This document shows positions 57,894 to 64,000 of a stretch of DNA of 64,000 nt, piece by piece (within the stretch, counting starts at the first letter, position 1; each line of letters begins with the position of its first letter). Below the pieces are notes generated by a model, which saw only the letters and a program-made list of their open reading frames with translations, did not search any database and was not told the DNA's origin. Position numbers and translations under genes: made by a program. This DNA comes from Clostridiaceae bacterium Marseille-Q3526. GTDB taxonomy: Bacteria; Bacillota; Clostridia; Lachnospirales; Lachnospiraceae. The stretch spans positions 186,001-250,000 of the forward strand of contig JAGTTS010000001.1 in the NCBI GenBank assembly GCA_018223375.1. Reading direction: 5' to 3'.

Positions 57894-58219
57894 CGTTCCA
57901 GCTCCTTTCGCTTGGTGCGGTCCACCACGGCATTTTTGACCATCTCTTTGAACTGACTGAGTTTTGCCAGCACAGACGGGCGTTCCATTTTCTCGGCCTT
58001 CTTGACCTTTTTGCTGGTGTACTCAGTAAATGCAGCGGTCAGCGCATCGGCGTCACGGCCTTTGAAAAAGATCAGGTACTTGGGCGGGGAGCTGCTGCGG
58101 TCTTTCTTCACCGCATAATCCACACCATATTTCCGGGCGATCTTCTCAAATTCCTTGATGGAAGGGTCTGTGATCTCGATATTGGAGATCCCCTGATGTA
58201 GGACGGATTTTGCGGACAT
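57890..58219 (-). pseudogene. PcfB-like (DUF3801) protein gene, 5' end truncated
   Basis: The 109 codons match the C-terminal two thirds of PcfB: GISNIEITDPSIKEFEKIARKYGVDYAVKK, SPPKYLIFFKGRDADALTAAF, and a basic tail. PcfB helps the relaxosome meet the coupling protein. Full-length proteins have about 50 more N-terminal residues. A TGA lies directly before the first ATG, and the sequence beyond 58220 belongs to the TnpV unit, so the 5' end was removed. Confidence 0.75.
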
Positions 58220-58252
58220 TCAAAATAAAAAAGAATGTGGAGGTAACAGACA

Positions 58253-58627
58253 ATGGCAAAGACAATTTTTGAGGAAATGGGCGGCAAATACGAAAGGCAA
58301 GGCGATTATTTAATACCGTGCTTAACTGTACCCGCCGAAGAAGAACAGGCAATAGGCATCTGGGGGCAACGGCATTTAGATTATCTAAAACAGTACCGTA
58401 AAGTTACATACACCAATCTTCTTACAAGCGGCAGGCTAAACGCCTACCTTGCCGACATTGACAGACAGGCACAGGAGCGCTTTGAAAGGCTCATAGAGGG
58501 TATGAAACAGGCACAGGGCATAACGGAACAGCTAAAGGCAGAAAACGCCTTAGAATGGACAAGATGCCTCAATAACATAAGGGCTTGTGCGAGGGAGATT
58601 GTGGAAAAGGAAATTATTTTTGCATAA
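58253..58627 (+). CDS. TnpV family transposon protein, copy 2
   Basis: A 124-residue TnpV protein: GGKYERQGDYLIPCL, then RHLDYLKQYRKVTYTNLLTSGRLNAYLADIDRQAQERFE and the closing WTRCLNNIRACAREIVEKEI. It resembles copy 1 (46711) in plan but only distantly in sequence. ATG has GGAGG 9 bp upstream. It stands alone between the PcfB remnant and an IS200-type element, with its own terminator, so its parent transposon has been broken. Confidence 0.8.
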   Translation: MAKTIFEEMGGKYERQGDYLIPCLTVPAEEEQAIGIWGQRHLDYLKQYRKVTYTNLLTSGRLNAYLADIDRQAQERFERLIEGMKQAQGITEQLKAENALEWTRCLNNIRACAREIVEKEIIFA

Positions 58628-58640
58628 ACAGATGATTAGT

Positions 58641-58668
58641 GGCAGGGGGAAATCCTGCCGCTTTTTCT
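58641..58668 (+). terminator. Terminator of TnpV copy 2
   Basis: GGCAGG (58641-58646) and CCTGCC (58654-58659) with a 7-nt loop, followed by GCTTTTTCTG. Confidence 0.8.
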
Positions 58669-58721
58669 GCTTTAGTTTGTCAGCTTGACAAATAAAGGGT
58701 TAAGGAATATAATTGAAAGTA

Positions 58722-59390
58722 CTAAACCCCCAGCTATGCTGGGGAGAATGGTGTAAGTGGAAACGGTGAGGATATCAAGAAAAAGCCTCCTATGATACAA
58801 TGAGTATGGTGTCGCAAGCCAACTCAAAGAATAGGAGGCGGTCCAAGTGGACAATAAAAGCATATCACATACCCGCTGGAAATGCCAGTACCATATAGTT
58901 TTCATTCCGAAATATAGGAAAAAAACGTTGTATGGAAAAGTGAGGGAAGATGTTAGAGAAATAATAAAAACATTGTGCAACTACAAGAATGTAGAAATTA
59001 TTGCAGGTGCAGTTTGCGTGGATCATGTACATCTTAGTGTAGCAATACCGCCTAAACTGAGTATTTCAAGTTTCATGGGATATTTAAAGGGAAAGAGTAC
59101 ACTAATGATTTATGATAGGCACCCAGAATTGCAAAGTAAATGGAACAAAGCATTTTGGGCGCGAGGGTATTATGTCGAAACCATTGGTAATATCACTGAT
59201 GAAGCTGTACAGAAGTATATAAAAGAGCAGGCAGAAGAATCAAGAAAAGAAGATTCTAGTAGTACCGCTTTATAGCGGACCAGTAAAAGTGCTTGTGACA
59301 CCGCCCTGTGGGGCGAGTAGTAATATAGCCCTTTGGAGGGCTAAAATCAAACCACCAGTTGAACTGGTGGTTGGTGACTTAGATTCAGTA
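58722..59390 (+). mobile_element. IS200/IS605-family insertion sequence (tnpA only)
   Basis: A Y1 transposase gene is flanked by the subterminal hairpins expected for IS200: CCCCAGC-TAT-GCTGGGG (58728-58744) on the left and CCACCAG-TTGAA-CTGGTGG (59352-59370) on the right. Exact ends are not marked by inverted repeats in this family, so the borders given are approximate. The right end lies some 20 bp before the tet(O) leader. Confidence 0.8.
58847..59275 (+). CDS. tnpA: IS200/IS605-family Y1 transposase TnpA
   Basis: A 142-residue HUH single-strand transposase. The metal site is HVH at 60-62 (AVCVDHVHLSV), and the catalytic Tyr is probably Tyr124 in VQKYIKEQAEE. The start TRWKCQYHIVFIPKYRKK is typical of the family. 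ATG is preceded by AATAGGAGG. No TnpB gene is present, so it is an IS200-type rather than IS605-type element. Confidence 0.93.
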   Translation: MDNKSISHTRWKCQYHIVFIPKYRKKTLYGKVREDVREIIKTLCNYKNVEIIAGAVCVDHVHLSVAIPPKLSISSFMGYLKGKSTLMIYDRHPELQSKWNKAFWARGYYVETIGNITDEAVQKYIKEQAEESRKEDSSSTAL

Positions 59391-59411
59391 TTATACAAGG
59401 AGTTAATAAAT

Positions 59412-59435
59412 ATGCGGCAAGGTATTCTTAAATAA
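59412..59435 (+). CDS. Leader peptide MRQGILK of tet(O)
   Basis: ATG after AAGGAG, seven codons, then TAA. The surrounding text (AAGGAGTTAATAAAT, then GGTATTCTTAAA) is the known leader of tet(M)-type attenuators. GTATTCTTAAA can pair with TTTAAGAATAC near 59512-59524, the antiterminator arrangement described for that system. Confidence 0.75.
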   Translation: MRQGILK

Positions 59436-59586
59436 ACTGTCAATTTGATAGTGGGAACAAAAAGTAGCAGTCCCGTTTCACTTTTAATATGGGGCTTAGT
59501 TTTTTGTACCCAGTTTAAGAATACTTTTATCATGTAATTTTATATGCCCGAAAACATATAAGTGTTTTGGGGCTATTGGAGTTATT

Positions 59587-59623
59587 TACCCAGTGATAGG
59601 AGTATTTATCACTGGGTATTTTT
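59587..59623 (+). terminator. Transcription attenuator of tet(O)
   Basis: TACCCAGTGATA (59587-59598) pairs perfectly with TATCACTGGGTA (59607-59618), followed by TTTTT. It lies about 40 bp before the tet(O) start, inside the leader. Confidence 0.85.
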
Positions 59624-59659
59624 ATGCCCTTTTTTGGGTGTTGATAGGAGGAAAATCAC

Positions 59660-61579
59660 ATGAAAATAATTAACTTAGGCATTCTGGCTCACGTTGACGC
59701 AGGAAAGACAACATTAACGGAAAGTTTATTGTATACCAGTGGTGCAATTGCAGAACTAGGGAGCGTAGATGAAGGCACAACAAGGACAGATACAATGAAT
59801 TTGGAGCGTCAAAGGGGAATCACTATCCAGACAGCAGTGACATCTTTTCAGTGGGAGGATGTAAAAGTCAACATTATAGATACGCCAGGCCATATGGATT
59901 TTTTGGCGGAAGTATACCGTTCTTTATCCGTATTAGACGGAGCAGTATTATTAGTTTCTGCAAAGGATGGCATACAGGCACAGACCCGTATACTGTTTCA
60001 TGCACTACAGATAATGAAGATTCCGACAATTTTTTTCATCAATAAAATTGACCAAGAGGGGATTGATTTGCCAATGGTATATCGGGAAATGAAAGCAAAG
60101 CTTTCTTCGGAAATTATAGTGAAGCAAAAGGTTGGGCAGCATCCCCATATAAATGTAACGGACAATGACGATATGGAACAGTGGGATGCGGTAATTATGG
60201 GAAACGATGAACTATTAGAGAAATATATGTCAGGGAAACCGTTTAAAATGTCAGAACTGGAACAGGAAGAAAACAGGAGATTCCAAAACGGAACGTTATT
60301 TCCCGTTTATCACGGAAGCGCTAAAAACAATCTGGGGATTCGGCAGCTTATAGAAGTAATTGCCAGTAAATTTTATTCATCAACGCCTGAAGGTCAATCT
60401 GAACTATGCGGGCAGGTTTTTAAGATTGAATATTCAGAGAAAAGGCGGCGTTTTGTTTATGTGCGTATATATAGCGGAACATTGCATTTGAGGGATGTTA
60501 TTAGAATATCTGAAAAAGAGAAAATAAAAATCACAGAGATGTATGTTCCGACAAACGGTGAATTATATTCATCCGATACAGCCTGCTCTGGTGATATTGT
60601 AATTTTACCAAATGATGTTTTGCAGCTAAACAGTATTTTGGGGAACGAAATACTGTTGCCGCAGAGAAAATTTATTGAAAATCCTCTCCCTATGCTCCAA
60701 ACAACGATTGCAGTAAAGAAATCTGAACAGCGGGAAATATTGCTTGGGGCACTTACAGAAATTTCAGATGGCGACCCTCTTTTAAAATATTATGTGGATA
60801 CTACAACGCATGAGATTATACTTTCTTTTTTGGGGAATGTGCAGATGGAAGTCATTTGTGCCATCCTTGAGGAAAAATATCATGTGGAGGCAGAAATAAA
60901 AGAGCCTACTGTTATATATATGGAAAGACCGCTTAGAAAAGCAGAATATACCATCCACATAGAAGTCCCGCCAAATCCTTTCTGGGCTTCTGTCGGGTTG
61001 TCCATAGAGCCGCTCCCTATTGGAAGCGGAGTGCAGTATGAAAGCAGAGTTTCACTTGGATATTTAAATCAATCGTTCCAAAATGCGGTTATGGAGGGGG
61101 TTCTTTATGGCTGCGAGCAGGGGCTGTATGGATGGAAAGTGACAGACTGTAAAATCTGTTTTGAATATGGATTGTATTATAGTCCTGTAAGTACCCCCGC
61201 AGACTTTCGGCTGCTTTCCCCTATCGTATTGGAGCAGGCTTTAAAAAAAGCAGGGACAGAACTATTAGAGCCATATCTCCACTTTGAAATTTATGCACCG
61301 CAGGAATATCTCTCACGGGCGTATCATGATGCTCCAAGGTATTGTGCAGATATTGTAAGTACTCAGATAAAGAATGACGAGGTCATTCTGAAAGGAGAAA
61401 TCCCTGCTAGATGTATTCAAGAATACAGGAACGATTTAACTTATTTTACAAATGGGCAGGGAGTCTGCTTGACAGAGTTAAAAGGATACCAGCCAGCTAT
61501 TGGTAAATTTATTTGCCAACCCCGCCGCCCGAATAGCCGTATAGATAAGGTTCGGCATATGTTCCACAAGTTAGCTTAA
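59660..61579 (+). CDS. tet(O): Tetracycline resistance ribosomal protection protein Tet(O)
   Basis: A 639-residue EF-G-like GTPase that removes tetracycline from the ribosome. It has G1 AHVDAGKT (10-17), G3 DTPGH (about 73-77), G4 NKID, and the C-terminal domain IV/V stretches SVGLSIEPLPIGSG and GYQPAIGKF. From recalled sequences it is nearly identical to Tet(O) throughout (QEGIDLPMVYREMKAK, HPHINVTDNDDME), clearly apart from Tet(M) and Tet(W). ATG has AGGAGG upstream. It is controlled by a leader and attenuator. A Cys-rich KTR gene follows. Confidence 0.96.
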   Translation: MKIINLGILAHVDAGKTTLTESLLYTSGAIAELGSVDEGTTRTDTMNLERQRGITIQTAVTSFQWEDVKVNIIDTPGHMDFLAEVYRSLSVLDGAVLLVSAKDGIQAQTRILFHALQIMKIPTIFFINKIDQEGIDLPMVYREMKAKLSSEIIVKQKVGQHPHINVTDNDDMEQWDAVIMGNDELLEKYMSGKPFKMSELEQEENRRFQNGTLFPVYHGSAKNNLGIRQLIEVIASKFYSSTPEGQSELCGQVFKIEYSEKRRRFVYVRIYSGTLHLRDVIRISEKEKIKITEMYVPTNGELYSSDTACSGDIVILPNDVLQLNSILGNEILLPQRKFIENPLPMLQTTIAVKKSEQREILLGALTEISDGDPLLKYYVDTTTHEIILSFLGNVQMEVICAILEEKYHVEAEIKEPTVIYMERPLRKAEYTIHIEVPPNPFWASVGLSIEPLPIGSGVQYESRVSLGYLNQSFQNAVMEGVLYGCEQGLYGWKVTDCKICFEYGLYYSPVSTPADFRLLSPIVLEQALKKAGTELLEPYLHFEIYAPQEYLSRAYHDAPRYCADIVSTQIKNDEVILKGEIPARCIQEYRNDLTYFTNGQGVCLTELKGYQPAIGKFICQPRRPNSRIDKVRHMFHKLA

Positions 61580-61630
61580 CAGCTTGCAAAAGTCATATAA
61601 AATGAGATTTGAAAGGATTAGAGACTAATT

Positions 61631-61804
61631 ATGATGAAATGCGAATGGATATTGTGTCCTGTTTGTGGGAGCAAAACCCGTAATAAAATTAGGAAGGACA
61701 CTGTTTTGGAGAATTATCCCCTTTATTGTCCAAAATGCAGACAAGAAAGATTGATTAAAGTTGACAACTTGAAGATAACTGTCATCAAAGAGCCAGACGC
61801 TTAA
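61631..61804 (+). CDS. Cysteine-rich KTR protein, copy 2
   Basis: A 57-residue zinc-ribbon protein: CPVCGSKTR near the start and YCPKCRQE in the middle, ending IKEPDA. It is closely related to the protein at 42545-42730 and to the small protein that follows tet(M) in Tn916-type elements. A second ATG directly follows the first. It shares the tet(O) transcript and is ended by a strong terminator. The function is unknown. Confidence 0.8.
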   Translation: MMKCEWILCPVCGSKTRNKIRKDTVLENYPLYCPKCRQERLIKVDNLKITVIKEPDA

Positions 61805-61809
61805 GACGC

Positions 61810-61857
61810 AGAGCCGATGAAATTGTGGAACAATTCACGAATCATCGGCTCTTTTTG
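61810..61857 (+). terminator. Terminator after tet(O)-KTR
   Basis: AGAGCCGATGA (61810-61820) and TCATCGGCTCT (61842-61852), with inner AATTGT/ACAATT, followed by TTTTTG. Confidence 0.88.
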
Positions 61858-61933
61858 TTTCGTATTTGAAAGAACAAACTCACCAAATAAAAAAAACGAT
61901 ATTCGGGTGGGTTATTTTGTTATACCCTAAATT

Positions 61934-61972
61934 ACCCTCTGAATTTGTTTTTAAATTTGGAGGGATTTTTTT
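61934..61972 (+). terminator. Hairpin with T-run in the leader before the sigma-like remnant
   Basis: CCCTC (61935-61939) and GAGGG (61960-61964) with inner AATTT/AAATT pairs, followed by ATTTTTTT. With the next hairpin it lies in a gene-free stretch (61858-62291), so both may be attenuators of a long leader. Confidence 0.6.
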
Positions 61973-62146
61973 ATGTCCTTTTTTCGGGCAGTTATCTATC
62001 TGCTCATACGAAGCAAAATTTATCAATACATAGCATATCAGAGAACGGCAGGAAACCAGTTAAAAAAATTTCTGCCAGTGCAACGGTACTTCTCACCTTG
62101 AAAGTAGAAGTACAATCTCCATACAATAGAATTACTATTTCCTATA

Positions 62147-62182
62147 ACCGTAAAGGTCACAGAGCCTTTGCGGTTTTTCTTT
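62147..62182 (+). terminator. Second hairpin with T-run in the same gene-free stretch
   Basis: ACCGTAAAGG (62147-62156) and CCTTTGCGGT (62165-62174) pair with one G-T wobble; TTTTTCTTTT follows. Confidence 0.72.
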
Positions 62183-62246
62183 TGTCGATTTTTGTTGGAA
62201 AGTGCCGTAGGGCTGTTTCTGATATGCGGTGTCGTTCTCCGCCTCT

Positions 62247-62282
62247 CCATCTGGATTTTTTACATTTCAAAAATTCAGATGG
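62247..62282 (+). promoter_or_regulatory. Hairpin abutting the ribosome site of the sigma-like remnant
   Basis: CCATCTG (62247-62253) and CAGATGG (62276-62282), extended by ATTTTT/AAAAAT. The 3' arm runs into GAGG of the ribosome site, as in the hairpin at 42072-42100. Confidence 0.6.
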
Positions 62283-62291
62283 GAGGTATTT

Positions 62292-62459
62292 ATGGTGAAA
62301 TATGCACCAAGAAAGGTATATATCAGAGAAAGTGGCGGCTATGTGGAATTATCCTACACGGAGTTCTGCCGTTGCAGGGAATCCGACCAGACCTATATGG
62401 ACAAGCTGTTTATCCCCATTCAAGGCTGTCTGCTTGAAGTTGTGAGTGATGTGGTATAA
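62292..62459 (+). pseudogene. Sigma-like regulator gene cut by the IS3-family element
   Basis: The 55 codons read MVKYAPRKVYIRESGGYVEL, then SYTEFCRCRESDQTYMDKLF and IPIQGCLLEV, the N-terminus of sigma-like regulators in Firmicute conjugative elements. The frame ends at TAA four bases before the left end of the insertion sequence. The helix-turn-helix part is missing. GGGAGG lies 5 bp before the ATG. It probably belonged to the same element as tet(O). Confidence 0.65.
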
Positions 62460-62524
62460 AAAAAGTTGACAGCTTGTTCTCAAGGATTTCATAATAAAAT
62501 CAAGAGAACAAGGAGGTATTCAAA

Positions 62525-62857
62525 GTGGCACGTAAATATGACCAGGAATACAAAGTACAGGCAGTAAAACTTGCCAAAGAAATCGGTGGCACTAAAGCCG
62601 CGAAAGAATTAGGAATCCCTGAAGGAACCATCCACACATGGTTAAAAGCCGTAAGAAACGGTAAACTGGATATCGGGGAAGGTTCCCATACCCCTGCCAG
62701 TGCAATGAGTCTTTCAGAAGAAATTACCATGCTGCGTAAGCGGGTTAAGGAGCAGGACAAAGAAATCCGACATCTGAAGGAGGAAAACGAATTTTTGGAG
62801 GAAGCCAGCGCTTTTTTCGCCGCCAGCCGTCGGAAGTCAGCAAAAACCAGAGAATGA
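62525..62857 (+). CDS. IS3-family transposase OrfA
   Basis: A 110-residue DNA-binding protein. The helix-turn-helix is GGTKAAKELGIPEGTIHTWLK (about 22-42), followed by a leucine-zipper-like helix (EEITMLRKRVKEQDKEIRHL). GTG start at 62525 after AAGGAGG. Its stop overlaps the OrfB start as ATGATG, so OrfB may be made by coupling or by frameshifting as in other IS3 elements. Confidence 0.9.
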   Translation: MARKYDQEYKVQAVKLAKEIGGTKAAKELGIPEGTIHTWLKAVRNGKLDIGEGSHTPASAMSLSEEITMLRKRVKEQDKEIRHLKEENEFLEEASAFFAASRRKSAKTRE

Positions 62858-63762
62858 TGTTTCTGGCTTTGAAAACAGAGGACGGCAGGATTACCGGAAA
62901 AATCGCATTTTATTGCCGAATGCTTGGTATCAGCCGACAAGGCTTCTATAAATACCTCGCTAACAAAGACCGTCCCTGGAAGTATCAGGATCTGGCACAG
63001 GCCATGGAAGAAATCGTCAGTGAGGACGAATGTAACGATACTTATGGACGGAGCCGTATGTATCAGGCGCTGCTGCTGAAACAGCCAGAGGGAGTGCGTA
63101 TTCCCAGTGAGCGGACCGTATACCGGGTTATGAACCAGATGGGTCTGAGCCATCGGCCAAAGAGAAAGCCGAATGGGATCACAAAAGCAGATCGGGAATC
63201 CATGAAATCGGAGGATCTGCTGAAACGGGATTTCCATGCAAATGCCCCATTGGAAAAATGTATTACAGACATCACGGAGATCCCGGCGTCCAATGGAAAA
63301 CTGTATGTATCTGCGATTTTCGACTGCTTTGATCTTAGCGTCCTTGGACTGGCAATGGAAACAACTATGAAAGCAGATCTGTGTGTCCATACACTGGAAA
63401 ATGCTTTGACTGCTTATCCCGCACTGGAAGGTGCAGTCATCCACAGTGACCGTGGAACGCAGTATACCAGCGAGACCTACCGTCAGGCCATCTGGGAGAA
63501 CCACATCCATCAAAGCATGAACAGTGCCGGAGGACGCTGCCATGATAATGCACGGTGTGAAAGTATGTGGGCTAGAATGAAGACGGAGCTTCTCTATAAC
63601 CGCTATGACACAAAGCAGATGACAGTAGAGGATTTAAAGGAGCTTATCTGGAGATACTTCTTCAGTTACTGGAATAACCGGAGGATCTGCTCAGCCAATG
63701 GCGGCCTTCCTCCTATGATAAAACGCAGGCAGTATTATGAGGCTTTGGAGATGGCGGCATAG
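62854..63762 (+). CDS. IS3-family transposase OrfB (DDE integrase)
   Basis: A 302-residue catalytic subunit with the rve integrase core. The DDE residues are seen in CITDITEIP (first Asp), VIHSDRGTQYT (second Asp) and ARCESMWARMKTE (Glu), 35 residues apart for the last pair as expected. The HTH_21 region YGRSRMYQALL precedes them. No truncation is visible, so the element may still be active. Confidence 0.93.
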   Translation: MMFLALKTEDGRITGKIAFYCRMLGISRQGFYKYLANKDRPWKYQDLAQAMEEIVSEDECNDTYGRSRMYQALLLKQPEGVRIPSERTVYRVMNQMGLSHRPKRKPNGITKADRESMKSEDLLKRDFHANAPLEKCITDITEIPASNGKLYVSAIFDCFDLSVLGLAMETTMKADLCVHTLENALTAYPALEGAVIHSDRGTQYTSETYRQAIWENHIHQSMNSAGGRCHDNARCESMWARMKTELLYNRYDTKQMTVEDLKELIWRYFFSYWNNRRICSANGGLPPMIKRRQYYEALEMAA

Positions 63763-63794
63763 TCAGTGATATCCTTGAGGAAAATGTGTCAACT

Positions 63795-63970
63795 AATATT
63801 GACAATATCAAAAACAGCGGCTTTTGGGGACGCGCCTCTGTAAATGGCTCCTCCTGGGCGAAAGGAAGTGTTTGCATCACGCGGTCAATATCCGTTGAAT
63901 CCATGTCATGCTGAGATTTGCAATCTTCCCGGATTGCTTCTTGAATTTCCTTTACCGTACACATAGTCAT
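63795..63970 (-). pseudogene. Truncated gene of unknown function at the IS3 border
   Basis: The minus strand reads MTMCTVKEIQEAIREDCKSQ, then HDMDSTDIDRVMQTLPFAQEE up to the insertion border; the remaining codons come from the insertion sequence. GGAAAGGA precedes the start. It is short, acidic and of no recognised family. Its 3' part is missing, so it is presumably dead. Confidence 0.5.
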
Positions 63971-64000
63971 TCCTTTCCTTTCGTTGTATGGGTTTATGAG

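Larger units (their letters stand above)
62464..63794 (+). mobile_element. IS3-family insertion sequence, 1,331 bp
   Basis: Terminal repeats AGTTGACA...CTCAAGGAT (62464-62487) and the complement at 63771-63794 match in 17 of the outer 24 bases. They enclose orfA and orfB of an IS3-type transposase in the standard order. Both genes look intact. A clear target duplication was not found at the borders. Confidence 0.88.

Noticed and set aside
62460..63798. Target-site duplication of the IS3-family element
   Set aside because: Flanking bases (AAA on the left, AAT on the right) do not give a clear duplication.

Overview
The window reads as a chromosomal segment of an anaerobic gut Firmicute, most likely a Lachnospiraceae / Clostridium cluster XIVa relative. 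This is inferred from strong AGGAGG-type ribosome sites, TTGACA/TATAAT-type promoters, Gram-positive lipoprotein signals and a load of Tn4451/Tn916-type mobile genes. No rRNA, tRNA or CRISPR array was seen.

Region 1 (1-20.9 kb) looks like resident chromosome. It opens with a polar amino-acid ABC transporter (1-2233, ATPase cut by the window edge) and an orphan lipoprotein. A long minus-strand run (18131 down to 3378) follows: an M42 peptidase, then a surface-glycan cluster. The glycan genes cover the GDP-D-glycero-D-manno-heptose route (hddC, hddA, gmhB, gmhA), the first three steps of the CDP-3,6-dideoxyhexose route (rfbF, rfbG, rfbH), LicD, a GtrB-like polyprenyl-phosphate glycosyltransferase and three large polytopic membrane proteins. 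The set looks suited to decorating a polymer outside the membrane, with lipid-linked sugars made inside and used outside. A MATE exporter and a FUSC-family membrane protein lie divergently.

Region 2 (21126-28737) is a mobilizable transposon of about 7.6 kb with 19-bp near-perfect terminal inverted repeats. It carries a structured non-coding left end, a Mef-like drug exporter behind a leader peptide and three attenuator-like hairpins, an XRE regulator, a Cys-rich VLP protein, a RepA-like fragment, a MobV relaxase and a large serine recombinase. It lies between a broken resolvase and a decayed DUF4230-like gene.

Region 3 (29279-36989) is a compact catabolic operon: a C-N hydrolase with two nitrilase domains (the second lacks its catalytic Cys), an NCS1 permease, a DUF917 protein, an AroM protein, an M29/NicX-like protein and an Asp/Glu/hydantoin racemase. 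A divergently controlled IclR regulator stands before it. The pathway is not one I can name.

Region 4 (37-64 kb) is a mosaic of nested mobile elements. A degraded conjugative element (PcfB, VirD4) has been cut up. A 7.8-kb element (49772-57590) sits in virD4 with a 2-bp core that restores the reading frame exactly when removed. It carries its own relaxase, oriT, primase-helicase, recombinase and an RlmA-type 23S rRNA methyltransferase behind an RLR-type leader peptide. A second relaxase/oriT module (38.7-40.6 kb), a RelB/YafQ pair, three tandem sigma-like proteins, a MATE exporter between two PadR repressors, and a serine recombinase stopped by one in-frame TGA lie to its left. To its right are TnpV, an IS200-type element, tet(O) with a tet(M)-type attenuator, a Cys-rich KTR protein, and an IS3-family element that has cut a sigma-like gene. 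Resistance cargo is therefore: Mef-like efflux, the putative RlmA-like methyltransferase, tet(O) and a MATE exporter, each with visible regulatory signals.
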